A stretch of 64,000 nt of DNA, from NCBI GenBank assembly GCA_020226215.1, contig CM035230.1, positions 20,255,883 to 20,319,882 of the forward strand, in the 5' to 3' direction. Positions 24,720 through 35,263 of the stretch are shown here, one piece after another (positions within the stretch are counted from its first letter, which is position 1; the number at the start of each line of letters is the position of its first letter). A program made the position numbers and the translations under genes. The notes beneath the pieces are model-generated. The model had not been told where the DNA came from and ran no database searches. It saw only the letters and a list, made by a program, of their open reading frames with translations. Source of the DNA: Sindora glabra (lineage: Eukaryota > Streptophyta > Magnoliopsida > Fabales > Fabaceae).

Positions 24720-25840
24720 TATTACCTAATTTACCACCTACTTAACTCTCCTCCATCCTTATCAAAATATAAGTATAGAGGTTTAATTTCAAAGAGACTA
24801 GGTATCAAGAATCAAGACTATACATGAAGATGTGTCTTTTTATTTTGATAGTGACAAGATAAAGCATTTTGATATTTTATTAAAACATATGAATCTTTTT
24901 GATATTGCTGTCAATGAATTGATTTAAATGATTGTTAACTTTGATATTGTTGGAATGTTGTGTTAGAGAACAAAGAAATACCATGGTATGTCTATGATAT
25001 ATTCTTTTTAATGAAAAATTTATATGCCATCCATTTCAGAATTGCACCAATTGGTTAAGTTGTATAATCTGTGTGAAAAATAAAATATATTAATAATTAA
25101 ATTTATTAATATAACATGAATAATTCATAATATATTTCATATGGGTACAATTATATGTTTGAAGTAGTTATTATTATTTTTACCCAAAGTATTCTAAATT
25201 TCTCATAAATTTTTTATCATATATAAAATTAACTGTTAGCCGGGTGCTATTAATATCCATCAATAGAAATATGAGAAGAAAAAACTTGAGAGAATAAATT
25301 CAAAACAAGTGGTTTCTTCCAACAAGTGATTCTTGCTCTTTGTTGAAAAAGTTTACTCAAATATCTGGTGGCCAACATCTTCACTGCTGAAACTTCTGAT
25401 GTTGAATTGATTGAGTCAGATTCCAATGAAATGGATTTTCTTACAAAAGTAGGAGTACTCTGTTGTCACGTTTTCCCACAAAAAAAAATCGAAGCATGTT
25501 CCACCACATTGGATTGGATTGCATTATTTAAGTGCCTTTTTTCTTTCTAAGTATTATAAAAATAAAAAGGCTCTTCTCCAGCTGGCTATGTATTGCATTT
25601 GAATTTAGACTCTTTTCATTTTTTTTAATTATTTTCGAAAAGACAAAGATATAAATTTCATTTTAGAATCTATTATTTTATTTGCTAAGATCCGCAAATA
25701 AAAAAAATATACTTGTTTCTTTTCAAAATTTATCTTGTGCAATTTCGGATCCAATTCTGCTTGCTCCAGTGGTTGGCTATTCTCGACAACAAAGGATTAC
25801 ATTATGATTATGTTATGTTAAATGTTGATTTTAGAATCTA
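24720..25840. other. Insert or intron in second CACTA gene, no gene called
   Basis: Mostly AT-rich. A 60-codon frame at 25368-25550 (MANIFTAETSDVELIES at the start) has coding-like composition but no recognised family, no partner exon and no splice support, so it is only noted. Confidence 0.35.
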
Positions 25841-26625
25841 GCTTTGGATCGGAGTTAATAATAAATAGATTTGTCATATTGCGTTTGGGATTATACCTTG
25901 ACATCTCAATTCTCAAATTTTTGTTATTTGTTTCAAGCTGATCTAAGAGACCAAATTGTGTGTAGTATAATAGCAATTTTAGCAGTAAGTTCTGCATGAA
26001 ACTGCTTATGTAATGTGTTCTGTCCTGACTACCGACTCTGACCCAAACCACATTGCCTGGGAAAAGGAGCATTTGAGAAAAATGTGATTTGATGTCATCC
26101 ATTTCGGAAAAACAAAAATGGCACATTCGGGATATTTGTAGTTTTCTTCTTGTTGGTACATCTATTGCAGGCAACACCCAAGACATAGCTTCCATAAGTA
26201 AATATATATCATAATACGTGTTCCAAAGAAAATTCCCTATACGTATTTGCAATTGTTGAGCCATTAAATGCTGGTAAACCTTCCTATTAGTTTAATAGCC
26301 AGAGGTTGACACTATCCAAGCTAAACAATCCTTAGCCCCGCACCTTGAAATTAGGGATTTTGAAATAAGTGAACCTGCCAAACTATCATAGTTACTTCTG
26401 ATTTTATGCTTGAATCTGGTTTGACAAGATCTTTCATAAGTTCTTGCTGCACAGAGCCACTTAGACTCCACCGAAACTTACTATACAAACTGAGAGCAGA
26501 GCCATCTCCTATTTGCCATTGCAGATCATTAATAATCACTGAGGCAACGGAACAAACCTGCTTCCATCTCCAAGTAGGATTAGATTTGAGGCAATTTATT
26601 TCCTCAATGTTTCCTTGACCATACT
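25840..26625 (-). pseudogene. LINE (non-LTR retrotransposon) ORF2 3' fragment, zf-RVT region
   Basis: From 26620 downward on the minus strand: a SNPTWRWKQVC segment followed by LQWQIGDGSALSLY, the linker typical of plant LINE ORF2 proteins after the reverse transcriptase. Then, in a second frame (26264-25818), the reverse-transcriptase zinc-binding (zf-RVT) region: IRIGNFLWNTYYD, LPAIDVPTRRKLQISRMCHFC, DDIKSHFSQMLLFPGNVVW. The reverse transcriptase and endonuclease parts are missing and frame breaks are present, so it is a dead 5'-truncated copy. It sits within the region that splits the second CACTA gene. Confidence 0.7.
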
Positions 26626-26639
26626 TGCTTATTATGACT

Positions 26640-27060
26640 TTAGCTATTGGTGAACTTGGTTCTCACTTTCACAGTTTTACTATTAGTGTTAATAGTGCAA
26701 ACACGCCATGTTGAATGATGTTTTTAGCCCTACACTGACTGCAACTACAACTTTTGTGATTGGATTGATGGATAAAGACCATCAAAAAATTATTGTAACA
26801 AAATTTCATGTGTAATCGCATTAGATATAATTACAAATTGTCTACATGAAACTTTACTGCTCTAAAAATTTTCCAATCTCTCTATCTTTTCTTTTTAGAT
26901 GTATCTCTATCTATTATAACAATTTAAAGTGTAATTTGCCAATAATGAAATAACATAGGTTATGGAGAAGCTATCACATACTTCTTATGGAGAAACCATT
27001 TATTTGTTTCAAGTTAATCTCATTATCATATAGTTATTGATATTGTTTGTTTTGTTTCAA
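26640..27060. other. No gene seen
   Basis: Mixed sequence between the LINE fragment and the next exon-like block of the CACTA second gene; presumably intron or insert. Confidence 0.4.
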
Positions 27061-27703
27061 ATTTCTTTTAACTTTGCTAGGAACAAATTCAAGAATGCAT
27101 GAGCTAGCAACCCACTTTGCATTCTAAACAATTAATATCTATTGATGATTCTTATGCTAAGATATTTGAGAAAGAACACTTAGGCCGAGTAAGAATTGTT
27201 GGATTTGGTCCATCTCCATCATTAGTATTTGGAATGCCAGCTTAATGATTTAGGGCATGTCAATAGCCCCCAATAGTGGAGGTTGCAGTAATCAACTACA
27301 GATGGATGAAAGGGTCCAGCATTTAGAGTCTAATTTAGAGCTGGAACGTCAAAAGCATCACATGATGGAAAGTGGGTGGCAAATTGAGTCACAAAATGAA
27401 CATTCTAAAAGATTGGCTCTGGAAGGTGCAATAGCATTGGCCTTTGAAGAGATGTTTAGAATAGTTCCACAACACATTACCAATCTAATATCCAACCCTA
27501 TGGTAGTTAGTATATTTTCTGTATAAATCCACATTGTTTAAAGTTTACATGATGTTCCTTCTTTCCTCTGATTGTTGTTTCTATATAATTTATGACATTT
27601 TTATATATTATTATTTTCCACACATAATATATGGTTTGTAATATGACATTGAATCGATTAAATCACTAAAACTAATTGAATGGTACTTTTTTAAAAACTA
27701 ATA

Positions 27704-28130
27704 TCATGTGAAAGTGAGGTATAGGTTTGAACTCCTCTTTATGTGTGATATATATGAAATTGTCATAAACTTCTCTTTATTTTCTAATATGAAAACTCTT
27801 GAGTGTTGTGTTTGAAGATTGATTAGTATCATGGGGGAAAGAAGCTTCCTCTAAAGCACACAAGAGAAACATACCTATTTTTTTACCAAGTATTTTATCA
27901 TTCCTCTTTATATATGTAATTTGTGGGATGTAATATATTCCTCTATTTCCTACTTTGAATCTAACTTCATTCAACATGTGAAAGTGACGTAAAGGTTTGA
28001 ACTTCTTCTCTTTATATGTGATTCATGTTCTTCATTTAACATAATAATGATCAATCCTTGGAATAGTTTAATGTCATATTTTCACCATTTTTATTGACAT
28101 TTATTTTTCACACATAATATATGGTTCAAT
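27704..28130. repeat. Diverged direct repeat in last CACTA intron
   Basis: 'catgtgaaagtgaggtatag' (27705) recurs as 'catgtgaaagtgacgtaaag' (27974), each followed by 'gtttgaact..tctttat.tgtgat'. 'cacacataatatatggtt' occurs at 27620 and 28110. An internal duplication is likely. Confidence 0.6.
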
Positions 28131-28902
28131 CATGTAATTGGGTGGATATTATGGGAGATTATTAATTACTTATTTTATATTCTTAAACATTAGTGCAGAT
28201 TAATTATTGGTAGCTGCACAAAGTTACCTAAATACTCAATTTTCTAACTATGGTTATTTTGTAAATTCTGTAGGTCGTTGATGCTAGAAGTCCCAAATTA
28301 TCGATGCAAGACTTTCCTTAGCTAGTCATGATCCTATCCAACCAAAAAATAGAGATGATTAAAATTAGCATTTATCTTTGTAATGAAATTTGGGATTCCA
28401 GTATATACTAGTTATATTTTGGTGCACAATACTTGGATTTTGATATTTGAGATTCTAGGATTTTAGAATACCTTAATTATATTTTGATGCACAATAATGC
28501 ATTGTTTTGGAGAAAATATTTGAATATATGTAAACAGAATTTTAACACTTTTAATAATAATACTTGTTACATTTTCCCTAAACTTGTGGCATTTTTTTCA
28601 TTTTTGCTTTGATTTGCCATTTGTATAAGATTTCTAACTTAATTGATACATATATATTTAATTATAGCATCTTGGTTTGACTAATTAAAAAAAAACAAAT
28701 GAATTAGTGGTGGTTCATACAAATGACAACTATAACTAAAAACATTGAAAAGGACTTAGTTGCAAGGCAGGGTTATTTAGTGGCAATTTAAAAACCAACA
28801 CAAAATGATATAAAAACCGCCATCTTATAAACATAACCACTATTAAAAACCCCCCATTGAAACTTACATTTCGCATCGGATAGTTCTGACACTTGCTAAT
28901 AA

Positions 28903-28926
28903 GCATCGCTAAGTACCTAGCGATGC
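28903..28926. repeat. Hairpin in CACTA 3' subterminal region
   Basis: GCATCGCTA and TAGCGATGC form a perfect 9-bp inverted repeat around a 6-base loop, about 110 bp inside the 3' terminus. It may be part of the transposase-binding subterminal array. Confidence 0.7.
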
Positions 28927-29033
28927 ATGAAAAAGCAACCTTTGTGGAAATCGTCGGTAACTATAAAGATAACGGTTAAAACTGCCATAAACTACTAAAA
29001 TAACCACTGTTATATTTATTTTCTGTTGTAGTG

Positions 29034-30057
29034 CTAACAAAAAAATAGGACTTATAGCCAAAAATTTGCTTATGCAAGCACTTTAAGGTCTATTTGAAAG
29101 CCAAGTTAGAATGACAGCAGGAATATTAATAACAGGAAGCTTTCCCAGGATCATGGTAGGTAGCCTTTACACCATTCTACTTAGGGACCTATTATATGAA
29201 GTAAGAGTTTTCTTGGTTTTCATTGATTTCTTCTCTTCATAATCTTGTCAAAAGGAACATTTTATTAGAATCATATATTTACATACCAACATACCATATA
29301 TATTCTATGCTTAAATCATATACTTTCTAAAATCTATATTTAAATCACATACCTTACATATCAACATGTTGGCTAGTTGTAGCCAAATAACCAGCAAAAT
29401 CTAAATTGTTGCAATCTAAGTTTAGGCTCAAAATCAAATATATACACACCAATTTTAAAATAAACGCAATATAGACCAAAAATTAATTGTCAATGAGGTA
29501 TCAAACATATGTAGGGATTCTTTTCATTATTTCTCAAACTATAGTACCAACTTCTATTAACTCTCCATTTTTTGTAATTCATATGCAGGGATTCTCTTCA
29601 TTATTTCTGTTATTGCTTTAGTAGATAACACACTGGTCCTGGTAATGAATAGTTAATCCATTAATGTATCTTTTATGCAAATACACACTTAAGGAAATGG
29701 AAAGGATGAGGCTTATTTTTTCTTTAGGTACCCTCATTTGGTGGAAGAGAAAATGTTGGTTTTTCAACAATTGTAAGATGATGTGTTCTAAGTGGTTCAA
29801 TTTGGTGAAATAGTTGCAAAACCAATGCTTGCAGTGATTTGAGATTGATAAAGAAATAAGAAAGATGAGGTTCTAGTGCAAAAAATTCTATAGGACATTA
29901 ATTTTATGGATACTCTAAAAAGTTTTAGAGATTCCAATACAGAAGATGCTAAACTAACAAGATATCCTTAAACTAAGAATAAACCATCAAATGTTGAAAG
30001 CATAGAGTAAAGTTTTATTTGATGAGTCTCTTCTTCTTAAAAACATCTTATACGCAC
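29034..30057. other. Intergenic, no gene
   Basis: Between the CACTA terminus and the copia element. AT-rich. The short minus-strand frame at 29618-29800 lacks any recognisable feature. The direct repeat 'attctt..cattatttct' (29516, 29590) is minor. Confidence 0.5.
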
Positions 30058-30062
30058 TGTTC

Positions 30063-30201
30063 TGTTAATTAGAGGGAAATTTGTAATATCATGTCCTCAA
30101 TCGAGTTAGGCAGTCACTATATATAATATAATACATATAATATAGAATACATTTCTTAAGATATAAGTGATGCGGCACATAATGCTATTTATTTACTAAC
30201 A
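30063..30201 (-). repeat. 3' LTR of copia element (139 bp)
   Basis: Begins TGTTAGTA on the minus strand and ends TTAACA (TG...CA). It shares 'cctcaatcgagttaggcagtc' and 'aagatataagtgatg' with the 5' LTR, with clear substitutions and a ~10-base length difference, so the insertion is not recent. Confidence 0.9.
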
Positions 30202-33200
30202 CTTTCCCTTAAGTTGGGTTATAGATATCAATTATGTCCAACTTGTTACAAATTTCATCAACCTGTTTCCCTAGAAGAGCTTTAGTGAATAAATTAGCTA
30301 ATTGTTTCCCAATTCTAATATGTCTAAGACTGATAACTCCTTGTAATCTTTGCCTAAGAAAATGATAATCAATCTTTACATACTTAGTTCATTCATGAAA
30401 AATTAGGTTTAAAGCAATATGAGTAGCAATTTGATTATCACACCATAATATCTTATTAGTCTTTATACCAAGTTTTTGAAGAAAATAAGTAGCCCATACA
30501 CGTTCAGACGTAGCATGAGCCATGACTCAATATTCAGACTCTACACTGGAATGAGATACAATTGCTTATTTCTTACTTTTCCAAGACATAATATTTCCTT
30601 AACAAATACATAATATCTAGAAGTAGATCTCTGATCTATATGCCACCCTACCCAATTTGCATCAAAAAAGCCTCCACTTTACAATGACCATGATTTTTAT
30701 ATAGAACTCCTCAAGCAGGTGCCTTCTTCAAATCCTTCAAAATGTGTGAGAGCATCCCAATGAAAGGTTCTTGAGGAGTTCATAAACTGATTAACTGAAA
30801 AGGTAATGTTAGGCCTAGTTATAGTAAGGCAGTTTAATTTTTCTACCAATTTCCTATACTACTTAGGATCTTTAAGTAATTTCCCATCTTTCGAATTAAG
30901 CTTAACATTTATAATCATAGGAGTTTCACATGATTTAGCACCAATCATCCCTATTTCTTTCAAAAGGTCAGATACATTTTCTCTGATTCAAGAAAATCCC
31001 TATCCTTCCTTGAACAATCTCAATGCTTAAGAAATGCCGAAGTGCTCCTAGGTCTTTAGTTTGGAATTTAGCCTAAAAAAGAATTTTCAATTGTGAAATG
31101 TTTGATTTGTCACTTCCTGTAATTACAATATTATCAACATACACAATTAGAAGAACACATCCTAAATTAGATTGCTTGTAAAACATAAAGTGATCATAAT
31201 CACTTTTCTTCATTCTAAATTATGTCATCACTTCATTGAATCTTCCAAACCAAGCCCAAGGAAATTGTTTTAATCCATATAATGATTTCTTCAAATGTAG
31301 TACCTTCCCAGACTCCCTTTTAAGCAACAAACTTAGGTGCTTGCTCTCTATATACTTTTTCATACAAATCTCCATGTAAAAATGCATTTTTAACATTCAC
31401 CTGGTGAAGAGACCAGTTATTAGCAGCAGTAAGAGAGATAAGCAATCAAACGGAAGTAATTTTGGCCATAAGGGAAAAAATCTTTGAGTAATCAACACTA
31501 TAGGTCTGAACATACCCTTTAACTACTAAACGTACTTTTAAATGAACAAAAGAACCATCTAGATTCACTTTTACAATAAATAACCATTTGCAACTAATAG
31601 ATTGTTTACCATTAGGTAAAAGCATAAGATCCCACATTTGATTTGCTTTAAGAGCTATCATTTCTTCTTCTATAACAGCACACTATCTATCATGAGAAAG
31701 AGCTTTAAAATATGACTTAAAAATAGCAATAGTGTCTAAAGAAGCAATAAATGATCGAGAAGAAGCAAGTGAAGAAGAATAGGACACAGTTAAAAATGAA
31801 ATAAGGGTGGCTAGAGTTACCTTTCTAAGTACAAGTACAAGTACTTGTCTGGTAAGCAATGGGTAGATTCAAATCAGAAGACACAAGAGGAAGATATGAT
31901 GAGGAAGGAGCCGATATGGGAGATGAAGCTGATGGATCATTTGGAATAGAGACTTGATCAGATATTGGTGGCTTATCTAGTGGAGTAACTATTGGTGGTA
32001 CATACACATTATGAGAATAAACATATTTAATGGGAGCTCGAACCCAATTCTATTGGGAGGAACTTATCAATCTTGTGAAGGAGAAGGTACAAGGAAGCAT
32101 TCATCAACATGTTTTGAATTTGGCAAAATGGAGGAAGATGGAGAAGGCCTAAAGAATAGGATAAATTAAAAAATTGTAACATCAGATGATATAATGTAAT
32201 AATTTAAGTTAGGAGAAAAATATTTATGCACTTTTTGAGTATGAGAATATCCAAAAAAAACACACTTCAAAGATTGAGGATCCAATTTAGATACCTGAGA
32301 ATGATTATTATAAACAAAACATGTGCACCCAAAAATATGTGGGAGAATAAGAAATAAGGGCTTAAAAGAAAACAAAGTAGAAAAGGGTATCTGACCATCA
32401 AGAATTGAAGAAGGCATATGATTTATCAAAAAATAGGATGTAGAAATTGCACCTATCAAGAAAACTTTAGGAACTTTCATTTGAAACAAAAAGGTATGAA
32501 AACTTCTATTAAATGTTAATTCTTTCGTTTAAGTACTCCATTTTGTTACAAAGTAATAACACAGGAAGATTGATGAATTATACCATGGTGGGATAAATAA
32601 GTTGAGAACTATCCAAAGAAATACTCCTTAGCATTATCGATTCAAAAATTACACATAGTTGTGTGAAACTGATTTATAACTTCAGCATGAAAAGTATGAA
32701 AAATATTAAATAACTTTAAATGATTTTTCATTAGATAGAGCTAAGTCATTCTAGAATGATCATCTACAAAAAATACAAAATAATGAAAACCAGATTTTGA
32801 AACAACTAGACAAAATCCCCAAATATTTGAATGTACTAATTCAAATGGGGATGAAACTCAATTATTAATTCTAAGGACATAGGACCAATAATACTATTTA
32901 GAAAATTGACAAGATTCACTGTTTAAAGGACAAATTGATTCTAAGTTTACAACTTTCATAAAGATGTCAATGAAGGGTAACCAAAATAACAATGCAATTG
33001 ATGTAGAGTAGAGGTAGCAACAACAACAATTGGTCGATTAACTTTGTTATCTAGTATATACAATCCTTAAATTTACATCACCTACCTAAAATCTTCTTCA
33101 TCAATGGATCCTGAGACACACAATAACCAAGAAAGAAGAAAATACCACAATTATAAGTACGTGTAATTTGGCTGATTAAAAGTGAATTAAACGAGAAGTT

Positions 33201-33480
33201 AGGGAGACAAAACATTGGATAGAAAGATATCAGAAGTGACATTAACCATACTGCTTCCAATAACTAAAGCAATAAACCCATTAGCTAAAGTAACATAAGA
33301 AGGATGAAATATATTAAAGGAAGACACAAAAACTGTTTGACCCGACATATGATTGGTAGCCCTAAAATCAATGACCCATTTAAAATTAGAATTGGAGAGA
33401 CATGTAATAAGATTACTTATTTGAACTATTGTGACAATAGGTGACGATTGTAAAGAGGCCTTCAATTATAAATAGTTAAC
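30202..33480 (-). pseudogene. Copia pol remnant (PR-IN-RT-RH)
   Basis: Read from high to low coordinates on the minus strand. Protease at ~33375 with WVIDFRATNHMS, where the family has D-S/T-G-A, so the active site is altered. GAG-pre-integrase at ~33080-33260. Integrase core at ~32550-32900, heavily broken. Integrase C-terminal region at 32166-32489 with SYFLINHMPSS, FGCTCFVY and KCVFFGYS. Reverse transcriptase start at 31446-31661 with GKQSISCKWLF and LVVKGYVQ. The polymerase box is YVDN at 31130-31141 instead of YVDD, i.e. the second Asp is lost. RNase H region at ~30240-30600, ending in a TKALLGKQ motif. Numerous stops. Confidence 0.85.
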
Positions 33481-34144
33481 ATATTTACTATTAGATAATA
33501 ATTTACCATTATTTTTTAATCTTTCTAAACTATTAGGACTCCAAAACTTGCTTGTCAAACCATAACCAATATCCATGATGAATAAACTTATCTAGCCAGT
33601 AAATTAAAAAACCAAAAAATTAGCCAAAAAATAGAAAACACTGCTTAGAGGAACAGAATCACAAAACCAACCTCATATGGCTACTTAGAAATCTCCAAAA
33701 TAGTGCATTAGTAAAGATCATCACTTGCCAAGCTACCACACCCCTCCACTCGTTGCAGTTCTCCTCTGTGCATGGGGCTCATGTGTCGTCATACACCACA
33801 TGTGTGTGATTCATGTACCCCCTCTCCTAGATCGCCTCGTTGCAATTTGTCATCTCATGCGCCTAGATCCTTCTTCTAGTGACCAGAACTGTGCCAACAC
33901 CACCAAATAGCACCTTGTTGCTCTCCTCAACTGTTGTACAATGCCACCAAATAGCACCTCTAGGGTTTGGGCTTCCATTAATATGTGGCTCAAATTGCCT
34001 GCGGCCCTACTGTGACTTTAGTTACGCATAAAAAATAAAAAAAGAAAAGGAGAAGAAGAGAGAGAGAGAGAAAGCTGGATTTTCTCTTTTTTTTTCCTTT
34101 TAAATCGAGGTGGAAGAAGAATATCTAAAAAACTCTAGATACCA
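33481..34144 (-). other. Copia leader with gag missing or unrecognisable
   Basis: Only ~660 bp lie between protease and 5' LTR, too short for a copia gag, and no zinc knuckle is visible. A short repeat 'caccaaatagcacct' occurs twice (33900-33916 and 33942-33958). 33725-33910 is GC-richer than the rest but has no recognised coding content. Confidence 0.6.
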
Positions 34145-34272
34145 TTTTAATTAGGGAAAAATTTGTAATACCATATCCTCAATCGAGTTAAGCAATCACT
34201 ATATATAATATAATAGAGTACCTACCATAAGATATAAGTGATGTGTGGGACAATGCTACTAATCTACTAACA
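34145..34272 (-). repeat. 5' LTR of copia element (128 bp)
   Basis: Partner of 30063-30201. The inner end has lost the terminal CA (TTTTAATTAG on the plus strand where the 3' LTR has TGTTAATTAG). Directly abuts the primer-binding site at 34133-34144. Confidence 0.9.
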
Positions 34273-34277
34273 TGTTC

Positions 34278-34480
34278 ATTTTGCCAAAACAGCCAGATGA
34301 TCTGCCTCTTCTTGAACCAGCGTTTATTTCTTTCTTTCCATTTAAACCAACATATTACAATCATGTAAGAAAAGAATTGACACCTGTCTTCAGAGAATGA
34401 TTCATGATGCTCTTAGCTAACCAATTTTTCATTTTGTCCGTGAGCACTTGATTCATGCATCCATCTCATTCATAAACTTT
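34278..34480 (-). pseudogene. Possible LINE-like coding remnant
   Basis: The minus strand shows, in shifting frames, a MKNWLAKSI segment and FKWKERNKRWFKK, resembling the stretch after the zinc-binding domain in plant LINE ORF2 proteins. Short and frame-broken, so it may be fortuitous. The copia element would have inserted beside or into it. Confidence 0.22.
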
Positions 34481-35110
34481 AATCCTGTATGGACAAATTA
34501 GATAACTCAAAGCTACCCAAATTATAACTTACATGTGAAAAGAAATTTATGAATAAGTTTATGACATATATGTTTACTCTTAATAAATAAAGTTAATTGT
34601 CAACTTTATCATTTATTTGTTTATTAATTTTATCAAATTTACACATTAAAATTAGAAAAATTATAATTAAAAATGAAGTAAAAAAATGTTATAATGCCTA
34701 TAACAATTTCTCTTTGTGAGCGTCAGAGTTGTTGCTTTGGCCTATTTTTACTTTTCACAAATACTGATAAAATTTTAGGAGAGAGCAATAGGCAGAAGTC
34801 AAATAAGAACAAAAAGAACCGTAACACAAAGGGCAAACCAATCCAGCCGAAACACGTCCTAGTTCAATGAACTTAAACCTACATTTCCATTCTGTCATTT
34901 CCTGACCAACAAAGCAAACCAAAACAAACTGCAAAACATTATTGGAGGAATAGGCACAGCTTTTCGATCAAGCAACAATAGATGTTCATTCATTCTGGAA
35001 TATTTTATCCCATCTTGCTAATATTTGCATCAATAACTGTAGGAACTATCAGCTCCTTTTTTTTTTTCCCTGAAATTTATAATTCGTTTAATAGCTGATT
35101 CCAATTTATG
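34481..35110. other. Intergenic, no gene
   Basis: No reading frame of interest. A T-rich tract at 35056-35069 precedes the exon-like fragment. Confidence 0.5.
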
Positions 35111-35123
35111 TTTTCTTTGACAG

Positions 35124-35263
35124 GTGACATATTGGGAGCAACTGAGTTGGAAGGTCCAGTAAATTACAGGTATAAAGATTTGAAGGCTGAGTTGAAAGGT
35201 CCACTCTCTACAGCTCAAAGATCTCAAGCGTTTTCTAGTGATGCTCTTGTCAAATCTGTGTAG
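35124..35263 (+). pseudogene. Orphan exon fragment resembling cysteine-rich receptor-like kinase
   Basis: A splice-acceptor-like 'tttctttgacag' is followed by an open stretch reading GDILGATELEGPVNYRYKDL. This resembles the juxtamembrane-to-kinase junction of plant cysteine-rich receptor-like kinases (DUF26 family), just before the glycine-rich ATP loop. After about 22 residues it departs from the family and ends at a TAG (35261-35263). No kinase glycine loop, lysine or catalytic loop follows. Recognition rests on a short motif, so a captured or relic exon is the best reading, not a gene. Confidence 0.4.

Larger units (their letters stand above)
20004..28322 (+). pseudogene. CACTA second gene (Transposase_24 type), broken and interrupted
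   Basis: Exon-like blocks in order: 20004-20300, starting MARTKRYKDKSR and running into a Pro/Gln-rich repeat; 23815-24050, with an acidic segment then ITNKDLRTIPRSWK; 24130-24345, with KNLGRKWRDFK and PRDQWKIFVD; 24440-24530; 24605-24715, with a SYLGSHINNGG-like stretch; 27080-27245, with KEHLGRVRIVGFG; 27257-27500, a probable coiled coil rich in Glu/Leu/Gln; and 28274-28322. The order matches plant Transposase_24 (Ptta/En/Spm) proteins, thought to bind CACTA subterminal repeats. Stops inside several blocks and large inserts (20.4-23.7 kb, 25-27 kb) show it is a pseudogene. Exon boundaries are estimates. Confidence 0.7.
15970..29033 (+). mobile_element. CACTA (En/Spm) DNA transposon, decayed, with nested inserts
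   Basis: Contains both CACTA genes in the usual order, a TNP2-type transposase (about 16410-19885) and a Transposase_24-type second gene (about 20004-28322). The 3' end is a clear CACTA terminus: plus strand ...TTTTCTGTTGTAGTG at 29019-29033, the reverse complement of CACTACAACAGAAAA. Upstream of it lie subterminal repeats of the AACCACTAT / AACCGCCAT / AACTGCCAT type (28800-29020). The 5' terminus was not found, so the left coordinate is only where coding similarity begins. Inserted or captured inside are a Ca2+-ATPase fragment, MITEs and a LINE fragment. Both genes carry stops and frameshifts, so the element cannot encode its own transposition. Confidence 0.85.
30063..34272 (-). mobile_element. 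Ty1/copia retrotransposon, short LTRs, structurally complete ends, defective
   Basis: Boundaries are exact. The pentamer TGTTC directly precedes the left LTR (30058-30062) and directly follows the right LTR (34273-34277) as a target-site duplication. LTRs are 30063-30201 and 34145-34272. The sequence abutting the 5' LTR on its inner side reads TGGTATCTAGAG on the minus strand, close to the initiator-tRNA-Met primer site (TGGTATCAGAGC). AACTTAAGGGAAAG precedes the 3' LTR as polypurine tract. At 4.2 kb with only about 0.6 kb between the 5' LTR and the protease region, most of gag is missing. The pol is full of stops. Confidence 0.92.

Noticed and set aside
25368..25550. 60-codon plus-strand frame with an acidic, coding-like start
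   Set aside because: No recognised family; ends in low-complexity sequence; lies in a transposon-disrupted zone without splice support.
28903..28926. Hairpin considered as a transcription terminator
   Set aside because: Bacterial-type terminators do not apply in a plant nuclear region; it lies among CACTA subterminal repeats, which explains it better.
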